Origin: DASSKK01 sp035690495
Lineage (GTDB): Bacteria; Actinomycetota; Actinomycetes; Propionibacteriales; Nocardioidaceae
Assembly: GCA_035690495.1 (NCBI GenBank)
Contig: DASSKK010000011.1
Coordinates: 1-58,691 of the forward strand
DNA length: 58,691 nucleotides
Reading direction: 5' to 3'
Shown here: one piece after another, positions 50,140-57,464 of the stretch
Layout: each line of letters opens with the position of its first letter
How positions within the stretch are numbered: position 1 is the first letter of the stretch
Program-made: the position numbers and the translations under genes
The notes under the pieces: generated by a model
Databases searched by the model: none
Seen by the model: only the letters and a program-made list of their open reading frames with translations
Told to the model about the DNA's origin: nothing

Positions 50140-51744
50140 ATGCAGCTCTCCCCGTCCGGGTACACCGACACGTTCTGCCGCGACCACCTTCCGCCGCCCG
50201 ACCAGTGGCCCACGCTGCGTTTCGACCTGCCGGAGCTGAAGTACCCCGACCGCCTGAACGCGGGCGTCGAGCTGCTGGACCGGACCGCCCAGACCCACGG
50301 CGCGGACCGGCCGTGCCTGCACGCGCCCGGGCAGTCGACGTGGTCCTACGGCGAGGTGATCGCGGCCGCCAACCGGGTCGCGCACGTGCTCACCGAGGAC
50401 CTCGGCCTGCAGCCCGGCAACCGGGTGCTGCTGCGTGGCCCGAACAACACCTGGCTGGCGGCATGCTGGCTCGGTGCCCTGAAGGCCGGCGTGGTGTCTG
50501 TGTCCACGATGCCTCTGCTGCGGGCAGGCGAGCTGCGCACGATCAGTGAGATCTCAGGGATCGCGGCATGCATCTGCGACCACCGGTTCCTCGCAGACCT
50601 GGAGGGCGCCGCGCTCGGCGTACCCGTGCTCGCCTACGGCGGCGAGGCCGACGACGACCTGACCCGGCGTGCCGAGCGTCACCCGGACACCTTCGAGCCC
50701 GTCGACACCGCCGCAGACGACGTGGCCATGCTGGCGTTCACCTCCGGCACGACCGGCCGGCCGAAGGCGACCATGCACTTCCACCGGGATCTGCTCGCGA
50801 TGGCCGACTCGTTCTCGGCGCGTCTGCTGGAGCCCACCCCGGAGGACGTGTTCACCGGTACGCCGCCGCTTGCCTTCACGTTCGGCCTGGGCCAGGTGCT
50901 GGTCTTCCCGTTGCGGGCAGGATCCTCGACTCTGCTGATCGAGAGGGCCACCCCGGCCGAGCTCGTCGACCTGATCGCCGAGCACGGTGTGACGGTCTGC
51001 GCGACCGCCCCGACGGCGTACAAGGCGATGCTGGCCACCGGCGACGTGTCGAGGTTGCGCAGCCTGCGCACCGCGGTGTCGGCCGGCGAGCACCTGCCGG
51101 CCGCGACCTGGGAGGCGTTCAAGCAGGCCACCGGCGTGGCGATCGTGGACGGCATCGGGTCGACCGAGATGCTGCACATCTTCATCGCCTCTGCGGGCGG
51201 CGACATCCGGCCGGGCTCGACGGGCCGAGCCGTTCCCGGCTACGTCGCGGCGGTCGTCGACGACGACGGCGAGCCGGTGCCGCCAGGGACTCCGGGACAC
51301 CTGGTGGTGCAGGGACCGACGGGCTGCCGCTACCTGGCCGACCCGCGCCAGCAGGTCTACGTGCACGACGGATGGAACGTCACCGGCGACACCTACTCCT
51401 GCGACGAGGACGGCTACTTCTGGTACCACGCCCGCAGCGACGACATGATCGTCTCCTCCGGCTACAACATCGCCGCACCCGAGGTGGAGGAGGCCGTGCT
51501 CGCGCACCCCGACGTCTCCGAGTGCGCGGTGGTCGGCGTGCCCGACGAGGCGCGCGGCATGGTCGTCAAGGCGTACGTCGTCCTGCGCGACGGCGTGGTC
51601 GGCGACGACGAGAAGGCCGAGGAGCTCAAGGGCTTCGTCAAGCAGCAGATCGCGCCCTACAAGTACCCCCGGGCGCTGGAGTTCCTCGAGGCGCTGCCGC
51701 GCACCAACACAGGCAAGCTGCAGCGGTACCGGCTGCGCGGCTGA
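50140..51744 (+). CDS. Aryl-CoA ligase, 2-aminobenzoate/benzoate type
   Basis: A 534-residue AMP-forming acyl-CoA synthetase starting at ATG 50140. Motifs: FTSGTTGRPKATMHFHRD (P-loop-like A3), D-G-I-G-S-T-E-M-L-H-I-F (A5), Y-V-H-D-G-W-N-V-T-G-D-T-Y (A7), and the catalytic Lys in N-T-G-K-L-Q-R-Y (A10). The phrases L-L-R-A-G-E-L, P-P-L-A-F-T-F-G-L-G and G-S-T-E-M-L-H-I-F are typical of the benzoate/2-aminobenzoate ligase group, with 2-aminobenzoate most likely by the company it keeps. It activates the aromatic acid at the head of the catabolic cluster. The PaaX regulator follows on the same strand. Confidence 0.86.
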   Translation: MQLSPSGYTDTFCRDHLPPPDQWPTLRFDLPELKYPDRLNAGVELLDRTAQTHGADRPCLHAPGQSTWSYGEVIAAANRVAHVLTEDLGLQPGNRVLLRGPNNTWLAACWLGALKAGVVSVSTMPLLRAGELRTISEISGIAACICDHRFLADLEGAALGVPVLAYGGEADDDLTRRAERHPDTFEPVDTAADDVAMLAFTSGTTGRPKATMHFHRDLLAMADSFSARLLEPTPEDVFTGTPPLAFTFGLGQVLVFPLRAGSSTLLIERATPAELVDLIAEHGVTVCATAPTAYKAMLATGDVSRLRSLRTAVSAGEHLPAATWEAFKQATGVAIVDGIGSTEMLHIFIASAGGDIRPGSTGRAVPGYVAAVVDDDGEPVPPGTPGHLVVQGPTGCRYLADPRQQVYVHDGWNVTGDTYSCDEDGYFWYHARSDDMIVSSGYNIAAPEVEEAVLAHPDVSECAVVGVPDEARGMVVKAYVVLRDGVVGDDEKAEELKGFVKQQIAPYKYPRALEFLEALPRTNTGKLQRYRLRG

Positions 51745-51779
51745 GCCGGGGACGGGGAACCGGAGAGCCTGGGAGTCGA

Positions 51780-52595
51780 ATGGAGACCCAACCGCGGTCG
51801 CTGATCACGACCCTGTACGGCCTGTACGCCCGCGCCGAGCAGGACTGGCTCTCGGTGGCCTCGCTGGTGCGGCTGATGGCCGATCTCGGCGTCGAGGCCG
51901 CGGCGGTGCGCTCATCGGTGTCGCGGCTGAAGAAGCGCGACGTGCTGCGCAGCCTGGACCGCGAGGGCCGCGCAGGCTACGTCCTGTCCCCGAGCACGGC
52001 GGCGATCCTGCGCGACGGGGACACCAGGATCTGGTCACGCCGCCGCGCCGAGGCGCAGGACGGCTGGCTGGTGGTGGTGTTCTCGGTGCCCGAGGCGGAG
52101 CGGGAGCGCCGGCACACGTTGCGCACGCAGCTGCGCCGGCTCGGGTTCGGCACGGTCGCCCCCGGCGTCTGGGTGGCGCCGGGCACGACGTACGACGAGG
52201 CCGTACGCGCCTTGGACCGGCACGACCTGACGGCCTACACCGACTTCTTCGACGGCACCTGGCTGGACCCGGATGGCCCCGGCGACGCCCTCCGGGAGCG
52301 GATCGGCCGCTGGTGGGATCTCGGCGCGCTCGAGCGGGCGCACCGTGCGTTCGTGAACGAGTACGCGCCGCAACTGCGCCGCGGGGCCGTGCCGCCGCGC
52401 GAGGCGTTCACGACGTACGTTCCGATGCTCACCGCCTGGCGGCGGCTGCCCTACCTGGACCCGGGACTGCCCCTGGGGCTCCTGCCGGAGGACTGGGCCG
52501 GCCTGTCCGCGGAGCGACTGTTCGCCGACCTGGACGAGCGCCTGCGTGGCCATGCCGAGAAGCATGCCCGCGCGTTGATCCACTCGCCGGGGTAG
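51780..52595 (+). CDS. PaaX-family transcriptional repressor
   Basis: A 271-residue regulator. Starts at ATG 51780 after GGGAG. N-terminal winged helix (R-S-L-I-T-T-L-Y-G-L-Y, then VEAAAVRSSVSRLKKRDVL), central PaaX domain (W-V-V-A-P-type core: G-V-W-V-A-P-G-T-T-Y) and C-terminal PaaX domain (F-V-N-E-Y, L-P-Y-L-D-P-G-L-P). PaaX-type repressors release DNA when bound to an aryl-CoA thioester, so this one probably senses the product of the ligase next door. Confidence 0.93.
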   Translation: METQPRSLITTLYGLYARAEQDWLSVASLVRLMADLGVEAAAVRSSVSRLKKRDVLRSLDREGRAGYVLSPSTAAILRDGDTRIWSRRRAEAQDGWLVVVFSVPEAERERRHTLRTQLRRLGFGTVAPGVWVAPGTTYDEAVRALDRHDLTAYTDFFDGTWLDPDGPGDALRERIGRWWDLGALERAHRAFVNEYAPQLRRGAVPPREAFTTYVPMLTAWRRLPYLDPGLPLGLLPEDWAGLSAERLFADLDERLRGHAEKHARALIHSPG

Positions 52596-52646
52596 GCGGC
52601 GCCGCTCCGCCCACCCCGGACGATTGCCAGGGGATGCAGGATCTCT

Positions 52647-52710
52647 GCCACTCCCCATGGGTTACGGCCCATGGGGAGTGGCGGTTTACCAGGGTGCCCT
52701 GGTAAACCGC
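52647..52710. repeat. Composite double hairpin, family 2, copy 2
   Basis: Hairpin B': GCCACTCCCCATGGG (52647-52661) pairs perfectly with 52668-52682 over a 6-base loop. Hairpin A': GCGGTTTACCAGGG (52681-52694) pairs perfectly with 52697-52710 across two bases. Compared with copy 1, stem pairs change together (C-G to A-T in B; C-G to G-C in A). The order is reversed relative to copy 1. Here it lies between convergent genes and could stop transcription from both sides. Confidence 0.9.
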
Positions 52711-52727
52711 CACCCGCGCCTGAGCCG

Positions 52728-53726
52728 CTACTCCACGACCACCGTCCCGACCATGCCCATGTAGTCGTGCAGGGCACAGATGTAGTGGTAGGTGCCGGCC
52801 TTGGTGAACGTGACCTTGAAGGTCTGACCGGGCGGGATGAACGAGCTGAGGTCGCCTCCGTCGTAGCTCGCCTGCGGCGTGTACTGCTCGATCGCCGGAC
52901 CCTGCGGCTCGGCCCCGAACGTCACCGTGTGCGGCTCGCCCATCGAGCGGGCGTTGCTGAACGTCACCGTGTCGCCGACCTTCACGTGGATGCGGCGGTG
53001 GATGAACCGCATCACCATGCCCTGGGTGTCGTTGGAGCCGGTCCAGACCAGGTGGTTGCTCGACGACCGCTGCAGCTTCCGCAGCATCGCCTTGGCGTCG
53101 ATGATCACCGCTTGGGCCTGACCCGCTGCCTGCCGGTTGTAGTCGGCCTGGCTGAACGGGTAGCGCGCCCGCGCGGACTGAACGTGCACGACACCGCTCA
53201 TCATGACCCCGTGCACCAGGCAGTAGTAGGTGTAGGTGCCCTGGTGGACGAACTTCACGGTGTAGTGCTGGTAGAGCGGCACCGGCGGCAGTGGCCCGGC
53301 GTCACCGCCGGTGTGCACCGTCGTCATGATCCCGGAGTTGAGGTCCTTGCCGGGAAGCACGGTGTGTCCGCCGTGCCGACTGTTCATGAACGAGTCGCCG
53401 GGGTTGAAGACCGGGATCGTGCTCTGCGGCTTGCCGCCGTCGTAGAACGTGACGGTGTGGATCTCGGCGGAGTTGGCGACCCAGCGGACCTGGTCCCCGA
53501 CGTCGACCCAGACCTCCCTGGGAAGGAAGCGCATGCCCGAGAGCGCCATGTGCGGCGACTCGTTGCCGACCAGGACGCGGAACGTATGGGTCGCGTCGGC
53601 AGCGGCCCGACCGCTGCTGGCTGAGGCCGACCCGAGCGGCACCAGCACCGCGCAGACGACGGCGAGTACGGCGAGCAGGGCGTGCCGCACCCCCCCGGCG
53701 CGGGTACTGCGCATAAATATGGACAT
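52728..53726 (-). CDS. Secreted protein with two cupredoxin domains
   Basis: A 332-residue exported copper protein. Signal peptide with R-H-A-L-L-A-V-L-A-V-V ends after S-A-S-A. Each half is a plastocyanin-like domain with a complete type 1 copper site: first copy His in E-I-H-T-V-T-F and Cys-His-Met in Y-Y-C-L-V-H-G-V-M-M; second copy His in E-P-H-T-V-T-F and Cys-His-Met in Y-I-C-A-L-H-D-Y-M-G-M. Both end in a V-G-T-V-V-V-like strand. The linker is a His/Arg-rich helix. ATG 53726 follows GGGAG by 7 bases. It could be an extracellular electron carrier; no oxidase partner is visible. See the leader features upstream. Confidence 0.88.
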   Translation of the reverse strand: MSIFMRSTRAGGVRHALLAVLAVVCAVLVPLGSASASSGRAAADATHTFRVLVGNESPHMALSGMRFLPREVWVDVGDQVRWVANSAEIHTVTFYDGGKPQSTIPVFNPGDSFMNSRHGGHTVLPGKDLNSGIMTTVHTGGDAGPLPPVPLYQHYTVKFVHQGTYTYYCLVHGVMMSGVVHVQSARARYPFSQADYNRQAAGQAQAVIIDAKAMLRKLQRSSSNHLVWTGSNDTQGMVMRFIHRRIHVKVGDTVTFSNARSMGEPHTVTFGAEPQGPAIEQYTPQASYDGGDLSSFIPPGQTFKVTFTKAGTYHYICALHDYMGMVGTVVVE

Positions 53727-53738
53727 GATCGTTCTCCC

Positions 53739-53787
53739 GAACCCCGTGGACTTTCTTGGCGTCGGCGACCCGCCCCCCACGGGGTTC
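53739..53787 (-). promoter_or_regulatory. Leader hairpin next to the cupredoxin ribosome binding site
   Basis: GAACCCCGTGG (53739-53749) and CCACGGGGTTC (53777-53787) form a perfect 11-bp stem, 27-base loop. On the mRNA its 3' arm ends immediately before GGGAG, the ribosome binding site of the cupredoxin gene. A folded stem would sit against the start region, so control of translation is plausible but unproven. Confidence 0.6.
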
Positions 53788-53793
53788 TGAAGT

Positions 53794-53835
53794 TCACGTC
53801 GAGCCGTCGGGACCCGCTTGTGGTTCCTGAAACAC
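53794..53835 (-). CDS. Leader peptide (13 residues), candidate upstream ORF
   Basis: GTG 53835 opens a 13-codon frame (M-F-Q-E-P-Q-A-G-P-D-G-S-T) that stops at 53794, six bases before the leader hairpin. AAGGAG lies seven bases upstream of the GTG, and AAGGAGG directly abuts it, the strongest ribosome binding sequence in the window. The larger open frame that contains it is not supported. Ribosomes here could influence folding of the hairpin. Expression is not shown. Confidence 0.5.
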   Translation of the reverse strand: MFQEPQAGPDGST

Positions 53836-53875
53836 CTCCTTACTCCTTGTGCGGCGATGCCCGCATGACCCGTTA

Positions 53876-53885
53876 GGACTAGTCC
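53876..53885. promoter_or_regulatory. 10-base palindrome between divergent genes
   Basis: GGACTAGTCC is a perfect palindrome 25 bases before ATG 53911 and 41 bases upstream of the leader ORF, where a shared operator would be expected. It resembles the half sites of DosR boxes but lacks the two central bases, so identity is unresolved. Confidence 0.4.
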
Positions 53886-53910
53886 CTTCGTCCGGGGGTA
53901 CGTTCAGGCC

Positions 53911-54216
53911 ATGTCCCCAGTGCGCGTTCTCCGGTTCGTGGTCGGCGGTCTCGAGGTCGGCGCCGCCCGCCAGGTGTGCCGGTGGGCGTCTGGACGGCGC
54001 AACCCGGACAGCGCCGCCGTCGTCGTGTGCCGGCTCCTCGGCGGGCGCCACGTAGCACAGGCGCTGCTGCCGACCGGGTTCCCCGGCACAGGCCCCACCG
54101 TCGACGTGCTGCACATGCTGACGATGGTCGGCGTCGCTGGCACCTCTCCCGCACACCGGCGTGCTGCCGTGGCCAACACGGCCGAAGCAGCCTGCTTCGC
54201 CCTCCTCGCCCGCTGA
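53911..54216 (+). CDS. Small conserved hypothetical protein
   Basis: A 101-residue protein, ATG 53911. Features include V-V-G-G-L-E-V-G-A-A-R, V-V-C-R-L-L-G-G-R-H-V-A-Q and a helix-rich C-terminal half ending in a hydrophobic A-A-C-F-A-L-L-A. It resembles small actinobacterial proteins with an R-x-L-G-x-R-H motif and alternating helices; no function known. It diverges from the cupredoxin gene. Confidence 0.62.
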   Translation: MSPVRVLRFVVGGLEVGAARQVCRWASGRRNPDSAAVVVCRLLGGRHVAQALLPTGFPGTGPTVDVLHMLTMVGVAGTSPAHRRAAVANTAEAACFALLAR

Positions 54217-54255
54217 GCCGCCCTCAAGCGCTCGGCGTACCGACGCGGTGACGGG

Positions 54256-54657
54256 TCAGTCCGGGAGTACGGCGACGCCTTGCACCTCGACCAGCGCATC
54301 GGCATCCCACAACCGGGAGACCCCGATGCCGGCTGTGGCCGGGTAGTCGGAGCCAGCCAGCCGCTTCCAGACCCGGCCGATCTCCCGTCCGTGTGCTTGG
54401 TAGTCGTCCATGTCGACGATGTAGATCGTCATCGACACGAGGTCCGCCGGCGACCCGCCGGCCTCCGCAAGTGCGGTGAGCAGATTGCTGAGCGACTGCT
54501 CGAACTGGGCGACGACGCCACCGGAGACGATCCGGCCGTCGGCGTCCATTCCGGTCTGCCCGGCCAGATGCACGTACGTGCCCGTCGCAACCACGGCGTG
54601 GCTGAAGCCGGAGGGCCGTGGCAGCGACGGTGGGTTGACCCGTCGCGGCGTGGTCAT
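54256..54657 (-). CDS. RidA-family enamine/imine deaminase-like protein
   Basis: A 133-residue RidA/YjgF protein, last gene of the catabolic operon. ATG 54657 overlaps the SDR stop (ATGA). Conserved blocks: Y-V-H-L-A-G-Q-T-G-M-D, Q-F-E-Q-S-L-S-N-L-L and P-A-T-A-G-I-G-V-S-R-L-W-D-A-D-A-L-V-E. The usual Arg near the end of R-x-x-V-E is replaced in part (D-A-L-V-E-V). A RidA-like deaminase is a recognised member of 2-aminobenzoyl-CoA clusters, where it would handle an enamine intermediate. Confidence 0.87.
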   Translation of the reverse strand: MTTPRRVNPPSLPRPSGFSHAVVATGTYVHLAGQTGMDADGRIVSGGVVAQFEQSLSNLLTALAEAGGSPADLVSMTIYIVDMDDYQAHGREIGRVWKRLAGSDYPATAGIGVSRLWDADALVEVQGVAVLPD

Positions 54658-55421
54658 GACTGGACGGCTCCGCCGTCGACGTTGATCCCCTGACCGTTGA
54701 TCGAGGCATTGTCCACGCAGGCCAGCACCGCATCGGCGACCTCGGCGGGCTCCACGAGCCGGCGAGTCGGCTGACGCCGGGCGAGCAGATCGTGCGCCTG
54801 CTCGTGGGTGCGGCCGGTGCGCTCGGCGATCGACTCGACGGTCTGCTCGGTCATCGGGGTGTTCACGTAGCCGGGACACACCGCGTTCACCGTCACGCCG
54901 TGGGAGGCGACTTCGAGGGAGGCAGCGCGAACCAGCCCCAGCACGCCGTGCTTGCTCGCGGAGTAGGCGCTGACCATCCGCTCGCCGTGCTTGGCCGCCA
55001 CGGAGGCCACGACCACCACGCGTCCCCATTCGTGGGCGATCATCGAGGGCAGGGCTCGCCGCAGGCATCGGAACGGGGCGGTCAGGTTCAGGTCGAGCAT
55101 GCGCTGCCACTGCTCGTCGGTGGTGTCGACCACGCGGGCGGTCTCGCCGGCGCCGGCGTTGGCGACCAGCACCTCGACCGGGCCCCATTCCGCTTCGACG
55201 GCCGCGAACATCTCCTCCACGGCAGCGGGGTCGGTGACGTCGGTGGGTACGACGAGCGCGGGGCCGGGCAGCCAGGCCGCGACCCGGTCCAGATCCTGCC
55301 CGCTGCGGGCCGCGAGCGCCACCTTGTCCCCACGCTCGGACAGCACCCGCGCGACCGAGGTACCGATGCCGCGGCCGGCACCGGTGACCAGGCAGACACG
55401 TGACTCGGCAGGGTCCATCAT
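54654..55421 (-). CDS. Short-chain dehydrogenase/reductase
   Basis: A 255-residue NAD(P)-dependent SDR: nucleotide motif V-T-G-A-G-R-G-I-G-T, N-A-G-A-G, catalytic Ser in V-V-V-A-S-V-A and Y-S-A-S-K with catalytic Tyr and Lys, C-P-G-Y-V-N-T. ATGATG at 55421/55418 overlaps the dehydrogenase stop. In this operon it would oxidise a 3-hydroxyacyl-CoA intermediate. Confidence 0.92.
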   Translation of the reverse strand: MMDPAESRVCLVTGAGRGIGTSVARVLSERGDKVALAARSGQDLDRVAAWLPGPALVVPTDVTDPAAVEEMFAAVEAEWGPVEVLVANAGAGETARVVDTTDEQWQRMLDLNLTAPFRCLRRALPSMIAHEWGRVVVVASVAAKHGERMVSAYSASKHGVLGLVRAASLEVASHGVTVNAVCPGYVNTPMTEQTVESIAERTGRTHEQAHDLLARRQPTRRLVEPAEVADAVLACVDNASINGQGINVDGGAVQS

Positions 55422-56617
55422 CGGAACGCCCGCTCCCCGGTCAGCGCGGCACCCAGCGAGAGCATGTGCATCTCCTCGGTGCCCTCGTAGGTCATCACTG
55501 TCTCCAGGTTGTTCATGTGCCGCATCACGGTGTGGTCCAGAGTGATCCCGGCGCCGCCGAGCATGGTGCGCGCCGTGCGCGCCACCTCGATCGCCGCGCG
55601 CACGTTGCCGAGCTTGCCGTAGCTGACCTGCGCGGGATGGAGACGGCCCTCGTCCTTGAGCCGGCCGATCTGCACCGCTGCCAGCGAGGCGTTCTCCAGG
55701 GCGATCACCATCTCCGCGAGCTTCTTCTGGGTGAGCTGGAACGAGGCGAGGGGCTTGCCGAACTGGGTTCGCTGCTGGGAGTAGGCCAGCGCCTCGGCGA
55801 AGCAGGATCTTGCCGCGCCGACCGCGCCCCACAGGATCCCGTACCGCGCCTCGTTCAGGCACGACAGCGGGCCCTTCAGGCCGTGGACCTCGGGCAGCAC
55901 GGCGTCTGCCGGCAGGCGTACGTCGTCCAGCGCCAGCTCGGCGGTGACCGACGCGCGCAGGGACAGCTTGCGGCCGATCTTGCTGGCGGTGAAGCCCTTG
56001 GTGCCGGTGGGGACCACGAATCCGCGGATCGCCGCTCGTCCTGAGCCCGTCGAAGGGTCCTCGGCCTGCGCCCAGACGATCGCGACGTCGGCCAGGGTGC
56101 CGTTGGTGATCCACATCTTGGAGCCGTTGAGCACCCAGTCGCCCCCGGGATCGCGCTTGGCACGGGTCCGCATCGACCCGGGGTCGGAGCCGGCGTCCGG
56201 CTCGGTGAGACCGAAGCAGCCCAGCTTCTCGCCGGTGGCCATCGCGGGCAGCCACTCGTCCTTGTGCGCGTCGGACCCCCAGCGGTGGATCGCGAACATC
56301 GCCAGCGAGCCCTGCACGGACACGAAGCTGCGCAGCCCCGAGTCCACCGCCTCGAGCTCGCGGCACGCCACGCCGTACGCCGTGGCGCTGGTGCCCGCGC
56401 AGCCGTAGCCCTTCAGGTGCATCCCGAGCAGCCCGAGCTTGCCGAGCCGGGGCGCGAGGTCGTCGGGCAGGCCGCCCTGCTCGTACCAGTCCGCGACGTG
56501 CGGCGCGAGCTCGGCCTCGGCGAACGCCCGCACGGTGTCGCGCATCGCCCGCTCCTCCTCGGAGAGCAGGTCGTCGACGGCCAAGAAGTCCGCGGGGTCG
56601 ATCTTCGGGTCGGTCAT
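55418..56617 (-). CDS. Acyl-CoA dehydrogenase, glutaryl-CoA dehydrogenase-like
   Basis: A 399-residue flavoenzyme from ATG 56617 (TAGGG six bases before). FAD motifs L-G-C-F-G-L-T-E-P-D-A-G-S-D and K-M-W-I-T-N-G-T-L-A-D, Glu catalytic base in T-Y-E-G-T-E-E-M-H, and V-S-V-Q-G-S-L-A-M. The last is typical of glutaryl-CoA dehydrogenases. The loop D-P-S-T-G-S-G-R-A-A, which is absent in most relatives, is encoded by a palindromic element at 56037-56060. It overlaps the SDR and lies 7 bases after the hydratase stop. Confidence 0.92.
   Translation of the reverse strand: MTDPKIDPADFLAVDDLLSEEERAMRDTVRAFAEAELAPHVADWYEQGGLPDDLAPRLGKLGLLGMHLKGYGCAGTSATAYGVACRELEAVDSGLRSFVSVQGSLAMFAIHRWGSDAHKDEWLPAMATGEKLGCFGLTEPDAGSDPGSMRTRAKRDPGGDWVLNGSKMWITNGTLADVAIVWAQAEDPSTGSGRAAIRGFVVPTGTKGFTASKIGRKLSLRASVTAELALDDVRLPADAVLPEVHGLKGPLSCLNEARYGILWGAVGAARSCFAEALAYSQQRTQFGKPLASFQLTQKKLAEMVIALENASLAAVQIGRLKDEGRLHPAQVSYGKLGNVRAAIEVARTARTMLGGAGITLDHTVMRHMNNLETVMTYEGTEEMHMLSLGAALTGERAFR
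56037..56060. repeat. In-gene short palindromic element
   Basis: CCTGAGCCCGTCGAAGGG (56040-56057), extended to GGACCCTTCGACGGGCTCAG on the coding strand, inserts D-P-S-T-G-S-G into an acyl-CoA dehydrogenase loop without breaking the frame. Confidence 0.78.
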
Positions 56618-56624
56618 TGTGGCC

Positions 56625-57464
56625 CTACCGTCCTTTCCATTCGGGCGGCCGTTTCGCGTTGAACGCGGCATGGAACTCTGCGTGGTCGTGCGTGGTCATC
56701 AGCAGGGCCTGGGTCATCGCGTCCAGCTCCATCGCGGAGCCGATCGGCATGTCGAGCTCCCTGGTGATCAGCGACTTGGTCTGGGCGTAGGCCAGCGTCG
56801 GGCCGTCCGCGAGCCGGCGTGCCAGCCGCGTCACCGCCTCATTGAGCACGCCGTGCCCCTCGGAGTCCTCGACGAGCTCGCTGACCAGGCCGTAGCGGTC
56901 GGCAGTGGCGGCGTCGATGGTATCGCCGAGCATCAGCAGCTCGGTGGCCCGGCCGGCGCCGACGACGCGAGGCAAGAGGTACGCCGCGCCCATGTCCCCG
57001 CCCGACAGCCCGACCTTGGTGAACAAGAACGCGAACCGCGCCGCTCGGGCGCAGACCCGGAAGTCCGCAGCGAGGGCGACGACCGCGCCGGCGCCGGCGG
57101 CGATGCCCTGGATGCCCGCGATGATCGGAAGCGGGCACTCGCGCATCGCGCGGATCACGTCGCCGGTCATCTTGGTGAAGCCCATCAGCCCCTTGGCGTC
57201 CATCTTGACGAGCTCGCCGATGATCTCGTTGACGTCGCCGCCGCCGCAGAACCCCTTTCCCTCGCCGCGGATCACCAGCGCCCGGGCGTCCTCGCGGTGC
57301 GGCAGCTCGTGCAGCAGGTCGCGCAGGTCGGCGTAGGACTCGAAGGTGAGCGGGTTCATCTTCTCCGGCCGGTTCAACGTGACCGTGGCGATGCCGTCGG
57401 CGACGTCGAGGTCGAAGTGCTTCCAGTCCTCGGTGAACCGGGCCGACCCGCGATACCTGCTCAC
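56625..57464 (-). CDS. Enoyl-CoA hydratase/isomerase
   Basis: A 279-residue crotonase-fold enzyme. GTG 57464 overlaps the preceding stop (GTGA). Oxyanion hole residues R-G-E-G-K-G-F-C-G-G-G-D and G-I-A-A-G-A-G-A-V-V-A; A-R-F-A-F-L-F-T-K-V-G-L-S-G-G-D-M-G-A. The usual second catalytic Glu is replaced in this D-M-G-A context, so hydratase versus isomerase or ring-opening activity is open. Member of the aromatic-CoA operon. Confidence 0.91.
   Translation of the reverse strand: MSRYRGSARFTEDWKHFDLDVADGIATVTLNRPEKMNPLTFESYADLRDLLHELPHREDARALVIRGEGKGFCGGGDVNEIIGELVKMDAKGLMGFTKMTGDVIRAMRECPLPIIAGIQGIAAGAGAVVALAADFRVCARAARFAFLFTKVGLSGGDMGAAYLLPRVVGAGRATELLMLGDTIDAATADRYGLVSELVEDSEGHGVLNEAVTRLARRLADGPTLAYAQTKSLITRELDMPIGSAMELDAMTQALLMTTHDHAEFHAAFNAKRPPEWKGR

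Noticed and set aside
53876..53885. DosR (dormancy) box
   Set aside because: GGACTAGTCC lacks the two central bases needed for the half-site spacing, and no DosR-regulon neighbours are present.
53794..54156. 120-codon minus-strand ORF ending with the leader peptide
   Set aside because: Lacks a ribosome binding site and overlaps the divergent gene; only the final 13 codons have a strong start signal.
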